Below, piece by piece: positions 23,901 to 31,933 of a stretch of DNA of 35,345 nt; the first letter of the stretch is position 1; the number at the start of each line of letters is the position of its first letter. Below the pieces are notes generated by a model. That model saw nothing but the letters and a program-made list of their open reading frames with translations. It searched no databases and was not told the DNA's origin. The position numbers and the translations under genes are program-made. Source of the DNA: Thermoleophilaceae bacterium (GTDB lineage: Bacteria > Actinomycetota > Thermoleophilia > Solirubrobacterales > JACPNS01); assembly GCA_016463365.1 (NCBI GenBank), contig JAEMRJ010000009.1, positions 1 to 35,345 on the forward strand. Direction: 5' to 3'.

Positions 23901-26232
23901 GGTCAGCGGCTCGCCGACGAGCGTCACATGCCAGTGGAACTCCGAGGCCGTGATCAGCCCTTGCAGCAGTCCGCTCGCGCCGAAGTCGCTCTCAGAGGCC
24001 GCTCACACGCTCACGGTCTCGGCCACAAACTCCTCCGGAACCACGACCGTGACGCGCAACTTCACCGTCGCGCCGTCCACGTCGCCGACCGTGACGATCA
24101 CCTCGCCGTCCGACGGCGCCTCGGGAGTCGTATCGCCGGTCAGCCCGACCTTCGCACTGACGGGCGGGACTGCGAATTCGGTGAGCTGTCAATGGGACTC
24201 CGAGACGGTGATCAACAGCTGCACACAGGGACTCCTGGCCAACAAGACGCTCACGCTTGGCGAGCACACGCTCACCGTCACGGCTTCCAACGTCGTTGGA
24301 AGCGACACGAAGACGAGCACGTTCTCGGTCGGCCAGGCACCGTCGGTGGTCGTAAGCGCACCCGGCGAAGGTGTGACCGTGGGATCTCCGGTGACAGCTT
24401 CGTTCAGCTTGAGCGGCGGGGCCGCATCGAGCGTGACCTGTCAATGGGACTCCGAGGCGGTCATCAACAGCTGCGCCAGCCCGCAAGCTGGCAAGCCACT
24501 GGCCGCGGGGGACCACACCTTTACGGTCGTCGCGAGCAATGCGGTCGGAACCTCGACGGTCATCCGTTCATTCCGCGTGATTGCGCCGCCCGTCGTGGCG
24601 ATAACTTCGCCGCTCGACGGCGCAACTGGAGTCGTATCGCCCGTCAGCCCGGCCTTCACGGTCACCGGTGGAGTCGCGAACACAGTGAACTGCGAGTGGG
24701 ACTCGAACTCGACGGTGATTGAAAACTGCACTGAAGGTGCGCTGGCCAACTGGCCGCTCACGAGTGGATCTCATTCGCTCAAGGTGACCGCAACCAACGC
24801 CGCAGGCAGTTCTGTGCAGACCAGCACCTTCACAGTCATCCAGCCGCCGATCGTGAACATCAGTACTCCTTCCGAAGGCGCCGACGTCGGGACCTCCGTC
24901 ACGGCCAACTTCAACATCACCGGCGGGGCAGCGACCAGCGTGACCTGCCAGTGGGATTCCGAGCCGGTGATCAACTCCTGCACCAGCCCGCAGGGACCAA
25001 AGTCGCTCAGCACCGGCGCACACGCTTTCAAGGTGACCGCCGTCAACGGTGCAGGAACGTCGACCGTGACCCGCAACTTCGTCGTCGCCGCGCCCGTTGT
25101 GACGATCACTTCGCCCGCCGACGGCGCTTCGAACGTGGCGACCCCGCTCAGCCCGCAGTTCTCGCTCTCAGGCGGCACAGCGACAAGCGTGACCTGCCAG
25201 TGGGACTCCGAAACTGTGATCAACAGCTGCACAGTGGCGGGCCTCGCAAACAAGTCATTGACCGCTGGTTCGCACAGCCTGACCGTCACAGCGGCCAACG
25301 GCGTTGATTCGGACACCGAGACGGTGACGTTCACGGTCGCGAGCCCCCCGACGGTGTCGATCAGCGCCCCCGTCAATGGCGCAACCGGCATCGTTTCGCC
25401 GATCACCAACGCCGCATTCTCGGTCGGCGGTGGCCCGACGAGCACAATCACCTGTCAGTGGGATTCCGAGCCGGTCATAAGCAGTTGCACGAGCCCGCTC
25501 GCGTCCAAGTCGCTGACCGGTGGCTCGCACTCGCTGAAGGTCACCGCCAACGGCCCCGGCGGAAGCGTGTCTGCGACGAACACATTCACGGTCCTGGCAG
25601 CGCCGACGGTCAGCATCTCATCGCCGGCAAACGGCGCGACGAGCGTTTCCTCGCCGGTCAGTCCGGCCTTCACGCTCGGTGGCGGCGCTGCTGCGAGCGT
25701 GAGCTGCCAGTGGGATTCTGAAGCGGTCATCAGCAGCTGCACCGCCGGTGCGCTCGCCGGCAAGGCGCTGGCCGACGGCTCGCACTCTCTCACCGTGAGC
25801 GCCACGAATGCCGCCGGCACCGGGCAGGCGACCACGACGTTCTCGGTGAGCACACCGGTCATCCCGCCGCCGTCCGGTGGTGGAGGAGGCGTGGGCCCGA
25901 GCTCCGTGCCGTCGATCACCCCCGGCTCGCCAAAGGTTGCTGCCAGTGACGCGACGATTCCGTTGGCAGTCACAGGCAGCGGCAATGTCGCAGCCAAAGG
26001 CATGGCGAAGCTTCCGAAGGGCAAGAAGACGACCAACCAGGTGGCCGGAGCGGGCAGCGTGACCGTCACAGGCGACGGCAACTTCACCCTCAAATTCAAG
26101 CTCAACGCCGCGGCCAAGAAGTACCTCAAGAAGAAGAAAAAGCTCGCCGTGAACGTGACGATCACCTACACGCCGAGCGGCGCCGCCCCGATCACGAAGA
26201 CCGTCAAGTTGACTTTCAAGGCAAAGAAGTAG
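20971..26232 (+). CDS. Giant secreted protein: TolB-like propeller, 12 Ig-like repeats, lysine-rich C-terminus
   Basis: A 1753-residue exported protein, paralogous to giant gene 1. The signal peptide (ILIVTATALSLIVATSAQAAWQ) and the propeller (~45-600) are closely similar to the first giant throughout, including ALSWADVDD and CDPNLSFSYNADPDPGS. Residues ~607-1628 are 12 Ig-like repeats of ~85 residues; most are of the TCQWDSE.VI.SC type, which is the minority class in giant 1, so the two arrays expanded separately. The first four repeats match those of giant 1 one to one. The C-terminus (~1630-1753) has a proline/glycine linker (PPPSGGGGGVGP) and a basic beta-rich domain with KKYLKKKKKLAVNVTITYTP; no PstS part is present. 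The ATG at 20971 sets the signal peptide start, but no strong ribosome binding site precedes it. A wall- or polysaccharide-contacting role of the basic end is inferred. Confidence 0.88.
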   Translation: MNLSTFSQLRATILIVTATALSLIVATSAQAAWQVGGQLASGSLSAAPAFQSSSEATNPVVSKDGHYEFFVSRSSLLSPSAPNGGVFRKNLWNDSAPLDVVAAQPSGLTNPNCGIPIGPGSFISTSENGRHVAFSTSENGLVSADNNGRRDVYVRDMNTAIGAGAFELVSAANGASGAPTYSLTDLAGGTDVPVPATDDCLYGAELPGQNSMSSDGRRVLFSNTAFTTISSSQGVSTAPGNLWARTTGSAQKTELVTKVAYKVDWKLGANSPNPPVKIGGPLPDQEYFDSDSFSPVRFKTLASISGDGSAVVWGGPFARYQTAYNAAENKSFAPGNFQFVNYLYRRIADGATAKTRRALSWADVDDPNCDPNLSFSYNADPDPGSPNTFAKRSACIGPVSNDQISPADVRVPAITEDGRKVFALAGMPMHFQSIFLASYPLDLIEADMSPGVSRKAGTKWITRTPFNGDATFLDHVDRFAVSGDGKRAAIITKRRDFSPTGLVQSGSFPASTQGDAIFMIDGTQGAPSGQNAWSGAPIEWVARPTGGATDTILNSFQAISYPSLDRNGRRLAFSSKDPAFFAGANGQYQAYCVTDSGASCQTTPATTVPEVSIGAPVTGASYSSSVSASYSALGATSVSCQWDAEAVQNPCPASPLAEKSLSNGSHTFSVTANNSAGATTVTATFNVGSAPAAATINTPADGASLTSPVVPTYTVSGTPDRVRCWFDSVQWTVTNAQTDFNCPAVLSNTNLLAGPHTFSVMTSNAFGSVTTTRSFVVDGASGPIPVVNISNIVDGAVYKNTISAQFTATNSPTTLQCSIDGVAYSTCVSPKSLGSLSSGNGSQHTFSVRATNAAGTATVTRTFFVVSTAPNVTINAPTSGATAVPSPVSPIFTLGGGLAATVTCQWDSEAVINDCDQSDIANKVLTSGSHTFSVTATNPMNTATATSTFDVLSPPDVTISSPTEDQDLPSPVNATFSVSGSPTSVTCQWNSEAVISPCSSPLAPKSLSEAAHTLTVSATNSSGTTTVTRNFTVAPSTSPTVTITSPSDGASGVVSPVSPTFALTGGTANSVSCQWDSETVINSCTQGLLANKTLTLGEHTLTVTASNVVGSDTKTSTFSVGQAPSVVVSAPGEGVTVGSPVTASFSLSGGAASSVTCQWDSEAVINSCASPQAGKPLAAGDHTFTVVASNAVGTSTVIRSFRVIAPPVVAITSPLDGATGVVSPVSPAFTVTGGVANTVNCEWDSNSTVIENCTEGALANWPLTSGSHSLKVTATNAAGSSVQTSTFTVIQPPIVNISTPSEGADVGTSVTANFNITGGAATSVTCQWDSEPVINSCTSPQGPKSLSTGAHAFKVTAVNGAGTSTVTRNFVVAAPVVTITSPADGASNVATPLSPQFSLSGGTATSVTCQWDSETVINSCTVAGLANKSLTAGSHSLTVTAANGVDSDTETVTFTVASPPTVSISAPVNGATGIVSPITNAAFSVGGGPTSTITCQWDSEPVISSCTSPLASKSLTGGSHSLKVTANGPGGSVSATNTFTVLAAPTVSISSPANGATSVSSPVSPAFTLGGGAAASVSCQWDSEAVISSCTAGALAGKALADGSHSLTVSATNAAGTGQATTTFSVSTPVIPPPSGGGGGVGPSSVPSITPGSPKVAASDATIPLAVTGSGNVAAKGMAKLPKGKKTTNQVAGAGSVTVTGDGNFTLKFKLNAAAKKYLKKKKKLAVNVTITYTPSGAAPITKTVKLTFKAKK

Positions 26233-26249
26233 TCGGCCGGGATGAGCTG

Positions 26250-27380
26250 ATGATGGCGCTGCACGAGGCATCGAGTTTCAACCGGAACGTGCGCGAGAGC
26301 GACGTTGCGCTCGTGCACGATTATCTGCTGACTCCCCGCGGCGCCGAACGCACCTTTTTCGAGATGGCGGCGCTCTGGCCGATCTCTCCGGTCTACACGT
26401 CGCTGCATGACCCTGAGGCGATGACCGGCCGCCTGGACGGTCACGACATCCACACGAGCAGCCTCCAGCGCCTCGGCGTCGACCAGTCCAGGTTCCGCTC
26501 ACTGCTGCCGCTTTTCCCGAAGGCCTTCGAGCGCCTGTCGCTCGCGGGCAAGAAGCTCGTGATCAGCAGCAGCAGCGCCTTCGCGCACGGCGTCCGCCCT
26601 GATCCGGACGCCACGCACATCTCTTACTGCCACTCGCCGTTCCGCTACGCCTGGCATGAGTTCGACACCGCCATCGCGGAGGTCCCGGCCGCCGTTCGTG
26701 CGCCGCTGCGCGCGACGCTGCGTCGGATTCGGGCCTGGGACAAGACGGCGTCCGAGCGCGTCACGCACTACGTCGCGAACTCAGAGATCACGCGCTACCG
26801 GATCGCTGACTGCTACGGACGCGATGCGACAGTGATCCACCCGCCGGTTGACACCGAGCGCTTCGGGCCGCCTCAGGCCCCCGAGGACTACGTGCTCTAC
26901 GTCGGCGAGCTGGCCTCACACAAGCGCGTCGAGGTCGCCATCGAGGCGGCGCGCAAGGCGCGGCGCAAGCTGCGCATCGTCGGCGCTGGCCCCGAGCGCG
27001 AACGGCTGCAGGCAATCCATGGCGACAACGTTGATTTCCTCGGTCGCGTCTCTGACAACCAGCTGACAGATCTGTACGCCCGCGCCGAGGCGCTGATCGT
27101 GCCCAACATCGAAGAGTTCGGGATCACGGCGGTCGAGGCCCAGGGCGCCGGACGCCCGGTGCTCGCGCTCGGCCGCGGTGGAGCACGCGAGACGGTGCTC
27201 GACGGCGTGACCGGCGTGCTCGTCTCCAAGGGCGACGTGGACCAGTTCGCCGAGGCGCTCACCTACACGGACTTCTCCAGTTTCGAAGCGAGCGCGGCAG
27301 TGAGCAACGCCGAGCGCTTCTCATCCACCAGGTTCCGCCGCGAGTTCAAGACGTACGTCGAGCAATTCGCGGACCGGTGA
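26250..27380 (+). CDS. GT4-family glycosyltransferase
   Basis: A 376-residue GT-B glycosyltransferase of family 4 that would transfer a sugar from a nucleotide-sugar donor to a growing lipid-linked glycan on the cytoplasmic face. The N-terminal acceptor domain has VALVHDYLLTPRGAERTF. The donor domain has VLYVGELASHKRVEVAIEA, LRIVGAGPER, VDFLGRVSDNQLTDLYARA and the E-x7-E motif (E288...E296 in EEFGITAVE). The SYCHSPFRYAW segment resembles mannosyltransferases of the WbaZ type. ATG occurs at 26250 and 26253; the first was chosen. It starts 17 bp after giant gene 2 and ends one base before the next start, so co-transcription with both is possible. The sugar specificity cannot be told. Confidence 0.9.
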   Translation: MMALHEASSFNRNVRESDVALVHDYLLTPRGAERTFFEMAALWPISPVYTSLHDPEAMTGRLDGHDIHTSSLQRLGVDQSRFRSLLPLFPKAFERLSLAGKKLVISSSSAFAHGVRPDPDATHISYCHSPFRYAWHEFDTAIAEVPAAVRAPLRATLRRIRAWDKTASERVTHYVANSEITRYRIADCYGRDATVIHPPVDTERFGPPQAPEDYVLYVGELASHKRVEVAIEAARKARRKLRIVGAGPERERLQAIHGDNVDFLGRVSDNQLTDLYARAEALIVPNIEEFGITAVEAQGAGRPVLALGRGGARETVLDGVTGVLVSKGDVDQFAEALTYTDFSSFEASAAVSNAERFSSTRFRREFKTYVEQFADR

Positions 27381-27381
27381 G

Positions 27382-29679
27382 ATGCGCATTCTTCTGCTGT
27401 CGCCGGACTTTCCCCCCGGCAAGGGCGGCATCCAGCTGCTCACCGGCAAGCTCGCCGAGGGCCTTGCATCCGACAAGCTGACCGTCCTGGCGCGCTCGAG
27501 CGCTGCGGCCGGCAAGGGGAGTACGCCGCCTGAATCAGCGCGCGTGCTGCGACTGCCGCAAGTGGCCCGGTTCGGTCAGTACGGCAATGTCCTGATCTAC
27601 AACCTCGTGGCGCTGATGCTCGCGCTGGTGACCAGGCCCGATGCGATTCTCGTCGGCCACGTCATCACGGTTCCGGCTGCCCGGCTGGCGTCGCGACTGC
27701 TGCGCCGGCCCTACGTCCTGCTGCTCTACGGCCAGGAGATCCCGCACCGACCCGAACTGGTCCGCTGGGGCGCGCGCGGGGCTCACGCGACCGTCGCGAT
27801 CAGTCGCCACGCCGAAGATGAGGCACTAAAGGCCGGCGCGCCGGCCGAGCGCATCCGCGTGATCAATCCCGGCATCGACCTGCCCGATCGCGAGCCCGGA
27901 TCGACCCCGCGCCCGCGCCGCCCCACGATCGTCACGATCGCGCGGATGGTCGATCGCTACAAAGGCCACGACGTGATGATCGAAGCCGTGGACCAGCTGC
28001 GCATCACGATGCCCGAACTGCACTGGGTCGTGATCGGTGACGGGCCTCAGCGCGAGAAGTACGAAAAGCGCGTGGTCGATCGCGCCCTGGAAGAAAATGT
28101 CACGTTTCTCGGAATCGTGGGCGACAGCGAGCGCGACGACGTCCTCGCAAGCGCGGATGTTTTTGCGATGCCCAGCCGCGTCCCGCCCGGCGGTGGGGGA
28201 GAGGGCTTTGGGCTCGTCTATCTGGAGGCCGGCGGGCACGGCGTCCCGGTCGTCGCAGGCGATGAAGGCGGCGCTATGGACGCCGTGGTCGACGGCGTAT
28301 CCGGCCTGCTCGTCGATCCGCGCGACGCCAACGCCGTAGCGGCAGCGCTTGACAGCATTCTCACCGACCGGGTGCTCGCGACGCGGCTTTCTGAAGGCGC
28401 GCGTGCCGAGGCCGAATCACGCAGCTGGGCGACCTTCACCGAGCCGATCCGAGCGCTGCTCGAGCCGGGTTCCGAGCTGCCCGGGGCGACGCGCTCTGCG
28501 CGCCCTGGAGGGGCGACGCGTCGAGTCCTCGCTGTCAGTCATACGTCGATCTTCGGTGGCGCGGAGCGCTCGCTGCTCACGCAGTTGACAGCGGACGTGG
28601 TCAACGGTCAGTGTGAAGTGATCCTCGCGGCGCCGCCCGGGCCGTTTTCAAACATTGCCGAGGACCGCGGACTGGCAGTGGTCGAGATCCCCGGCTTTGA
28701 CCGCAGCTTTGCCGCGTCGACGCTGGTTCTTCCGCGCGCGCTGCTCGAAATGGTTCGCTGCGGACGCGAGCTGGCCGAGATCTCCCGGCGCGAGCACATC
28801 GAACTGATCCACGCGAACTCGCTACGCGCCGCGCTTCTGGCGATCGCCGGGCGCCCCTTCGGCGGGCCGCCGGTCGTCGCTCACGTCCGCGACAACGTGC
28901 CCAGCTCGCTGCGCGGGCGAATAGTCGCGCAGCTCGTCCGGCGCGGCAGCACGAGCGTGGTCGCAAACTCGCAGTATGCGGCTGCGGCATTCAGGCGTGC
29001 ATCCTCGGGCGGTGAAGTGTCCGTCGTCTACAACGCCGTCGAGATCGCCGGCCATCCCGTCGCGGTCGACCTGCAGTCGGCGATCCTGAAGAAGTTCGCC
29101 GAGCTGAACTCGCCGGTCCTGACCGTGGTCGGACAGATCACGCCCTGGAAGGGTCAGGACATCGCGATCCGCACGCTCGCGGCCGTCAAGCCGTATCTGC
29201 CCGACGCAAAACTCGTGATCGTCGGGTCGGTCAAGTTCGCCGGCGACACGACTTACGAGAACGGCCGCTTCGAAGCAGACCTGCGCGAGCTCGCAGCCGC
29301 GCTGCGCGTCGAGCAGGACGTGCTGTTCACCGGTGAGCTCGCAGACGTCGAGCCGGCTCTTGTTGCAAGCGACATCGTCCTGATGCCGTCCTGGGAAGAG
29401 CCGTTCGGCCGTGCGGCCGTCGAGGCGATGGCCTGCGGAAAGCCGGTCATCGCGACCAACGTCGGAGGTCCCGCCGAGTTCATCGAGCACGGGTTCAACG
29501 GCCTGCTCGCCTCGCCGGGCGTCGTCGACGAATGGGCCGACGCAGTGCGCGCTCTTTCCGAGGACGAGCAGCTGCGCGAGGATCTGGGAAACCGCGCAAG
29601 AAATACCGCGCAGAGTCGCTTCACGCCGGGCGCCCAGGAGACCTCCTTCGGGAATGTCTACTCGGCGGTCCCGCGGTGA
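27382..29679 (+). CDS. Fused tandem GT4 glycosyltransferase
   Basis: A 765-residue protein made of two complete GT-B GT4 domains. Domain 1 (~1-365) begins LLLSPDFPPGKGGIQ, a PimB-like start, and has RMVDRYKGHDVMIEA and the E-x7-E motif at 274/282 (EGFGLVYLE). After a linker (~366-382), domain 2 (~383-765) begins VLAVSHTSIFGGAERSL and has GQITPWKGQDIAIR and E-x7-E at 672/680 (EEPFGRAAVE). The two halves are different subfamilies rather than a duplication, so the protein probably adds two successive sugars. The usual length of a single GT4 is 350-420 residues. The start follows GGTGAG by one base; the stop overlaps the flippase start (GTGA). Confidence 0.9.
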   Translation: MRILLLSPDFPPGKGGIQLLTGKLAEGLASDKLTVLARSSAAAGKGSTPPESARVLRLPQVARFGQYGNVLIYNLVALMLALVTRPDAILVGHVITVPAARLASRLLRRPYVLLLYGQEIPHRPELVRWGARGAHATVAISRHAEDEALKAGAPAERIRVINPGIDLPDREPGSTPRPRRPTIVTIARMVDRYKGHDVMIEAVDQLRITMPELHWVVIGDGPQREKYEKRVVDRALEENVTFLGIVGDSERDDVLASADVFAMPSRVPPGGGGEGFGLVYLEAGGHGVPVVAGDEGGAMDAVVDGVSGLLVDPRDANAVAAALDSILTDRVLATRLSEGARAEAESRSWATFTEPIRALLEPGSELPGATRSARPGGATRRVLAVSHTSIFGGAERSLLTQLTADVVNGQCEVILAAPPGPFSNIAEDRGLAVVEIPGFDRSFAASTLVLPRALLEMVRCGRELAEISRREHIELIHANSLRAALLAIAGRPFGGPPVVAHVRDNVPSSLRGRIVAQLVRRGSTSVVANSQYAAAAFRRASSGGEVSVVYNAVEIAGHPVAVDLQSAILKKFAELNSPVLTVVGQITPWKGQDIAIRTLAAVKPYLPDAKLVIVGSVKFAGDTTYENGRFEADLRELAAALRVEQDVLFTGELADVEPALVASDIVLMPSWEEPFGRAAVEAMACGKPVIATNVGGPAEFIEHGFNGLLASPGVVDEWADAVRALSEDEQLREDLGNRARNTAQSRFTPGAQETSFGNVYSAVPR

Positions 29680-31028
29680 CCCGGCTGCGCAAATACCTCT
29701 CCAACGGCGGTCTCTTCCACAGCAGCGCCCAGAGTGTCGTCTCGATGGGCGTCACGATGGCGCTCTCGCTGGCCTCGGGGATCCTGACCGCGCGACTGCT
29801 CGGCCCTTCGGGTCGCGGCGAGCTCGCCGCGATCATCACCGTCAGTCAGACGATCGGCTGGATTGTCTCGATCGGTTGCTTCCAGGCCGTGGTCCACTAC
29901 AGCGCCAAGCACCGCGAGTCGGCCTCAGACGTGGTCGCCACCTGGATCGCCATCTCAGTCCCGGCCGGCCTGATCGGCGTGCTGATCGGCCAAGCTCTGC
30001 TCGGCACGCTGTTTCGCGCGCAGTCAGACAGCACACTTGAAATGGCGCGCTACTGGCTGCTGCTGATGCCGCTCAACCCGCTCTCGGAAGCGCTCAGCGG
30101 CGCGCTCGTCGCCTCACGCGACTTCGCCGCGACGAACATGTTGCGGATGATGCAACAGGCGCTTTCCGTCGCCTTTTTCATCGCGCTCTGGCTGGCCGGG
30201 AACCTCACCGTCGAAACCGCGCTGATCGCTCAGGCTGTCGTGATTTTCACGTACATAGTCGTGCTGCTCGTCCGCGTTCACCGCCGCGTACGCATCGGGC
30301 GTCCGCGCAGAATCCACGCGTCTTCGGGGATCTGGTACGCGGTGCGCGCGCACTCGAGCAACGTCACCGGCCAGGTCAATTCGCGTTTTGACCTGATGCT
30401 CATGCCGGCGTTTCTTCCTGCGGCCCAGATCGGCCTGTATGCGGTTGCGGTCAGCGCGACCTCGATGATCGTGTCGCTCGCCAGTTCGCTCTGTCAGATC
30501 GTTCAGCCGGTCGCCGCCGCGGACGGACCCGGCAGTGACCGCCAGGTGGCAAAAATGTTTCACGCGACGATTCTGCTCGGGGTGCTGCTCGCTGCGCCGG
30601 TCGCGTTGCTGGCGCCGTGGCTGCTGACCTTGGTGTACTCGTCGGCGTTTGAAGGGGCCACCACGGCGCTCCGGCTGCTGGCTCCGGGCGCCGTGCTTCT
30701 GGCGATGACAAACGTGCTGGTTTCCGGACTGTTTGGCAAGGGCCGACCGGCGACCGGCGGCTTTGCTCAGCTGCCCGGCTCGATCCTGATGATCGTTCTG
30801 TTGATCATGTTCCTGGGCAGCGGCGGTATTGAACTGGCGGCGGCGGTCTCGACGCTGACCTACGGGATCTCCGTGATCGTCGCTGCGGCCGCGTACCTGC
30901 ACTTTTCGGATTCCACTGTCCGCGAGCTGTTCGATCTGCGGCCGACGGCCAGAGAGCTGATCGCCCGACTGCGCAAATCCTCGCGCGCGGCTGTCGGCCC
31001 GCGCCCAGAAGCCGGAGGCGTCCGATGA
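29676..31028 (+). CDS. Wzx-type polysaccharide flippase (MOP superfamily)
   Basis: A 450-residue integral membrane protein expected to flip lipid-linked oligosaccharide across the membrane. It shows about 12-14 hydrophobic segments and the N-terminal signature of MOP flippases (SMGVTMALSLASGILTARLL then GPSGRGELAAIITVSQ). The length fits the family (420-500). The start is a GTG at 29676 overlapping the TGA of the preceding gene by 4 bp; the frame is open further upstream, but that only shadows the glycosyltransferase. The end overlaps the next ATG (ATGA). It lies between glycosyltransferase genes, as expected for a Wzx/Wzy-dependent cluster. Confidence 0.88.
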   Translation: MTRLRKYLSNGGLFHSSAQSVVSMGVTMALSLASGILTARLLGPSGRGELAAIITVSQTIGWIVSIGCFQAVVHYSAKHRESASDVVATWIAISVPAGLIGVLIGQALLGTLFRAQSDSTLEMARYWLLLMPLNPLSEALSGALVASRDFAATNMLRMMQQALSVAFFIALWLAGNLTVETALIAQAVVIFTYIVVLLVRVHRRVRIGRPRRIHASSGIWYAVRAHSSNVTGQVNSRFDLMLMPAFLPAAQIGLYAVAVSATSMIVSLASSLCQIVQPVAAADGPGSDRQVAKMFHATILLGVLLAAPVALLAPWLLTLVYSSAFEGATTALRLLAPGAVLLAMTNVLVSGLFGKGRPATGGFAQLPGSILMIVLLIMFLGSGGIELAAAVSTLTYGISVIVAAAAYLHFSDSTVRELFDLRPTARELIARLRKSSRAAVGPRPEAGGVR

Positions 31029-31882
31029 GCACGTTCGCGCTCAGCGTCTGCATCTGCACGCGCAACCGACCGGCCGAGCTGACCGAGTGCCTGGATTCGA
31101 TCGAGCGTTCAAGTGTTCCGGTGGCTCAGGTGATCGTCTCCGATGACGGGATTCCGGACGGTCCGGCGAAGCAGATCGCCGAAGATCGGGGCGCGACATA
31201 CGTACCCGGCCCGCGCCGGGGACTCTGCGCGAACCGCAACCGCGCGCTTTCTCTGGTCACCGGAACGCACGTCCTGTTCCTCGACGACGACGCGTTGCTC
31301 GCGCCGGACTTTGCGGCCAACGTCCGCGCGCGCATCGACGGCGATCGCGCAGCCGATGCGGCTGACCGGCTGATCGTCAGCGGCCGCGAGATCAGGCCGG
31401 GAGGTCACGTCACCGAGGCCTGCGAGCAGTCGTTTCTTGGATTTCAACAGCTCGGCTACAGCGAAGGCGATGAACGAAAGACGGTCGTGATCAACGCCAC
31501 GGTGTTCCCCGCGGGGCTGTTTCAAGAGGTTGTCTTCGATGAGCGGATCGCTTACGGATACGACGAGGTCGACCTGACCACCCGCGCCGTTGCCGCTGGC
31601 TGGCGCATCGCCGCACTTCCGGAGGCGATCAACCAGCACAATCACTCTGAGCGCTCGCGCGAGGGCTATGTGGAGGCCCAGGACGCCACCAGGCTGTACG
31701 TGACCTTCAAGCGCTATCGACGCACCGACCGACGGCCGCTGCGCGCAGCGGCGTATTCGTTGGTGGCGCCGTTGCATCTGCTTGCGGCGTCGCTCAAGCG
31801 GGCGGGCGTGCGCGGGATCGCTCCTGCGGCTCGCTCGGTGCGGCTTGCGGTCTCGTTGTCAAGGACGCCGATCGGGAGCTGA
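31025..31882 (+). CDS. GT2-family glycosyltransferase
   Basis: A 285-residue GT-A-fold family 2 glycosyltransferase. The nucleotide-sugar site is seen as VCICTRNRPAEL (residues 8-19), VIVSDDG (36-42) and FLDDDA (85-90; the metal-binding acidic triplet). A YGYDEVDLTTRA segment provides the later acidic acceptor-site residues. There are no obvious membrane helices apart from a weak C-terminal hydrophobic stretch, so it should act at the inner face of the membrane. It is coupled to the flippase gene by a 4-bp ATGA overlap. The sugar is unknown. Confidence 0.9.
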   Translation: MSTFALSVCICTRNRPAELTECLDSIERSSVPVAQVIVSDDGIPDGPAKQIAEDRGATYVPGPRRGLCANRNRALSLVTGTHVLFLDDDALLAPDFAANVRARIDGDRAADAADRLIVSGREIRPGGHVTEACEQSFLGFQQLGYSEGDERKTVVINATVFPAGLFQEVVFDERIAYGYDEVDLTTRAVAAGWRIAALPEAINQHNHSERSREGYVEAQDATRLYVTFKRYRRTDRRPLRAAAYSLVAPLHLLAASLKRAGVRGIAPAARSVRLAVSLSRTPIGS

Positions 31883-31892
31883 TCGCCGCGGC

Positions 31893-31909
31893 GTTATCAG
31901 CTTGATAAC
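31893..31909. repeat. Perfect inverted repeat before the polymerase-like gene
   Basis: GTTATCA-GCT-TGATAAC, 7-bp arms with a 3-bp centre, in the 51-bp gap between the GT2 gene and the Wzy-like gene. It stands out by its AT content in this GC-rich background. CGCCG and CGGCG flank it at unequal distances. It has no T-run, so a regulator binding site is more likely than a terminator. Confidence 0.7.
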
Positions 31910-31933
31910 ACGGCGCAGATACCTTCGGCAGAG

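Noticed and set aside
14771..26165. Many long open frames antisense to the giant genes (e.g. 24771-25451, 17218-17781, 18796-19296)
   Set aside because: They follow the repetitive GC-rich codon pattern of the sense genes, recur with each Ig repeat, and have no domain or start signals.
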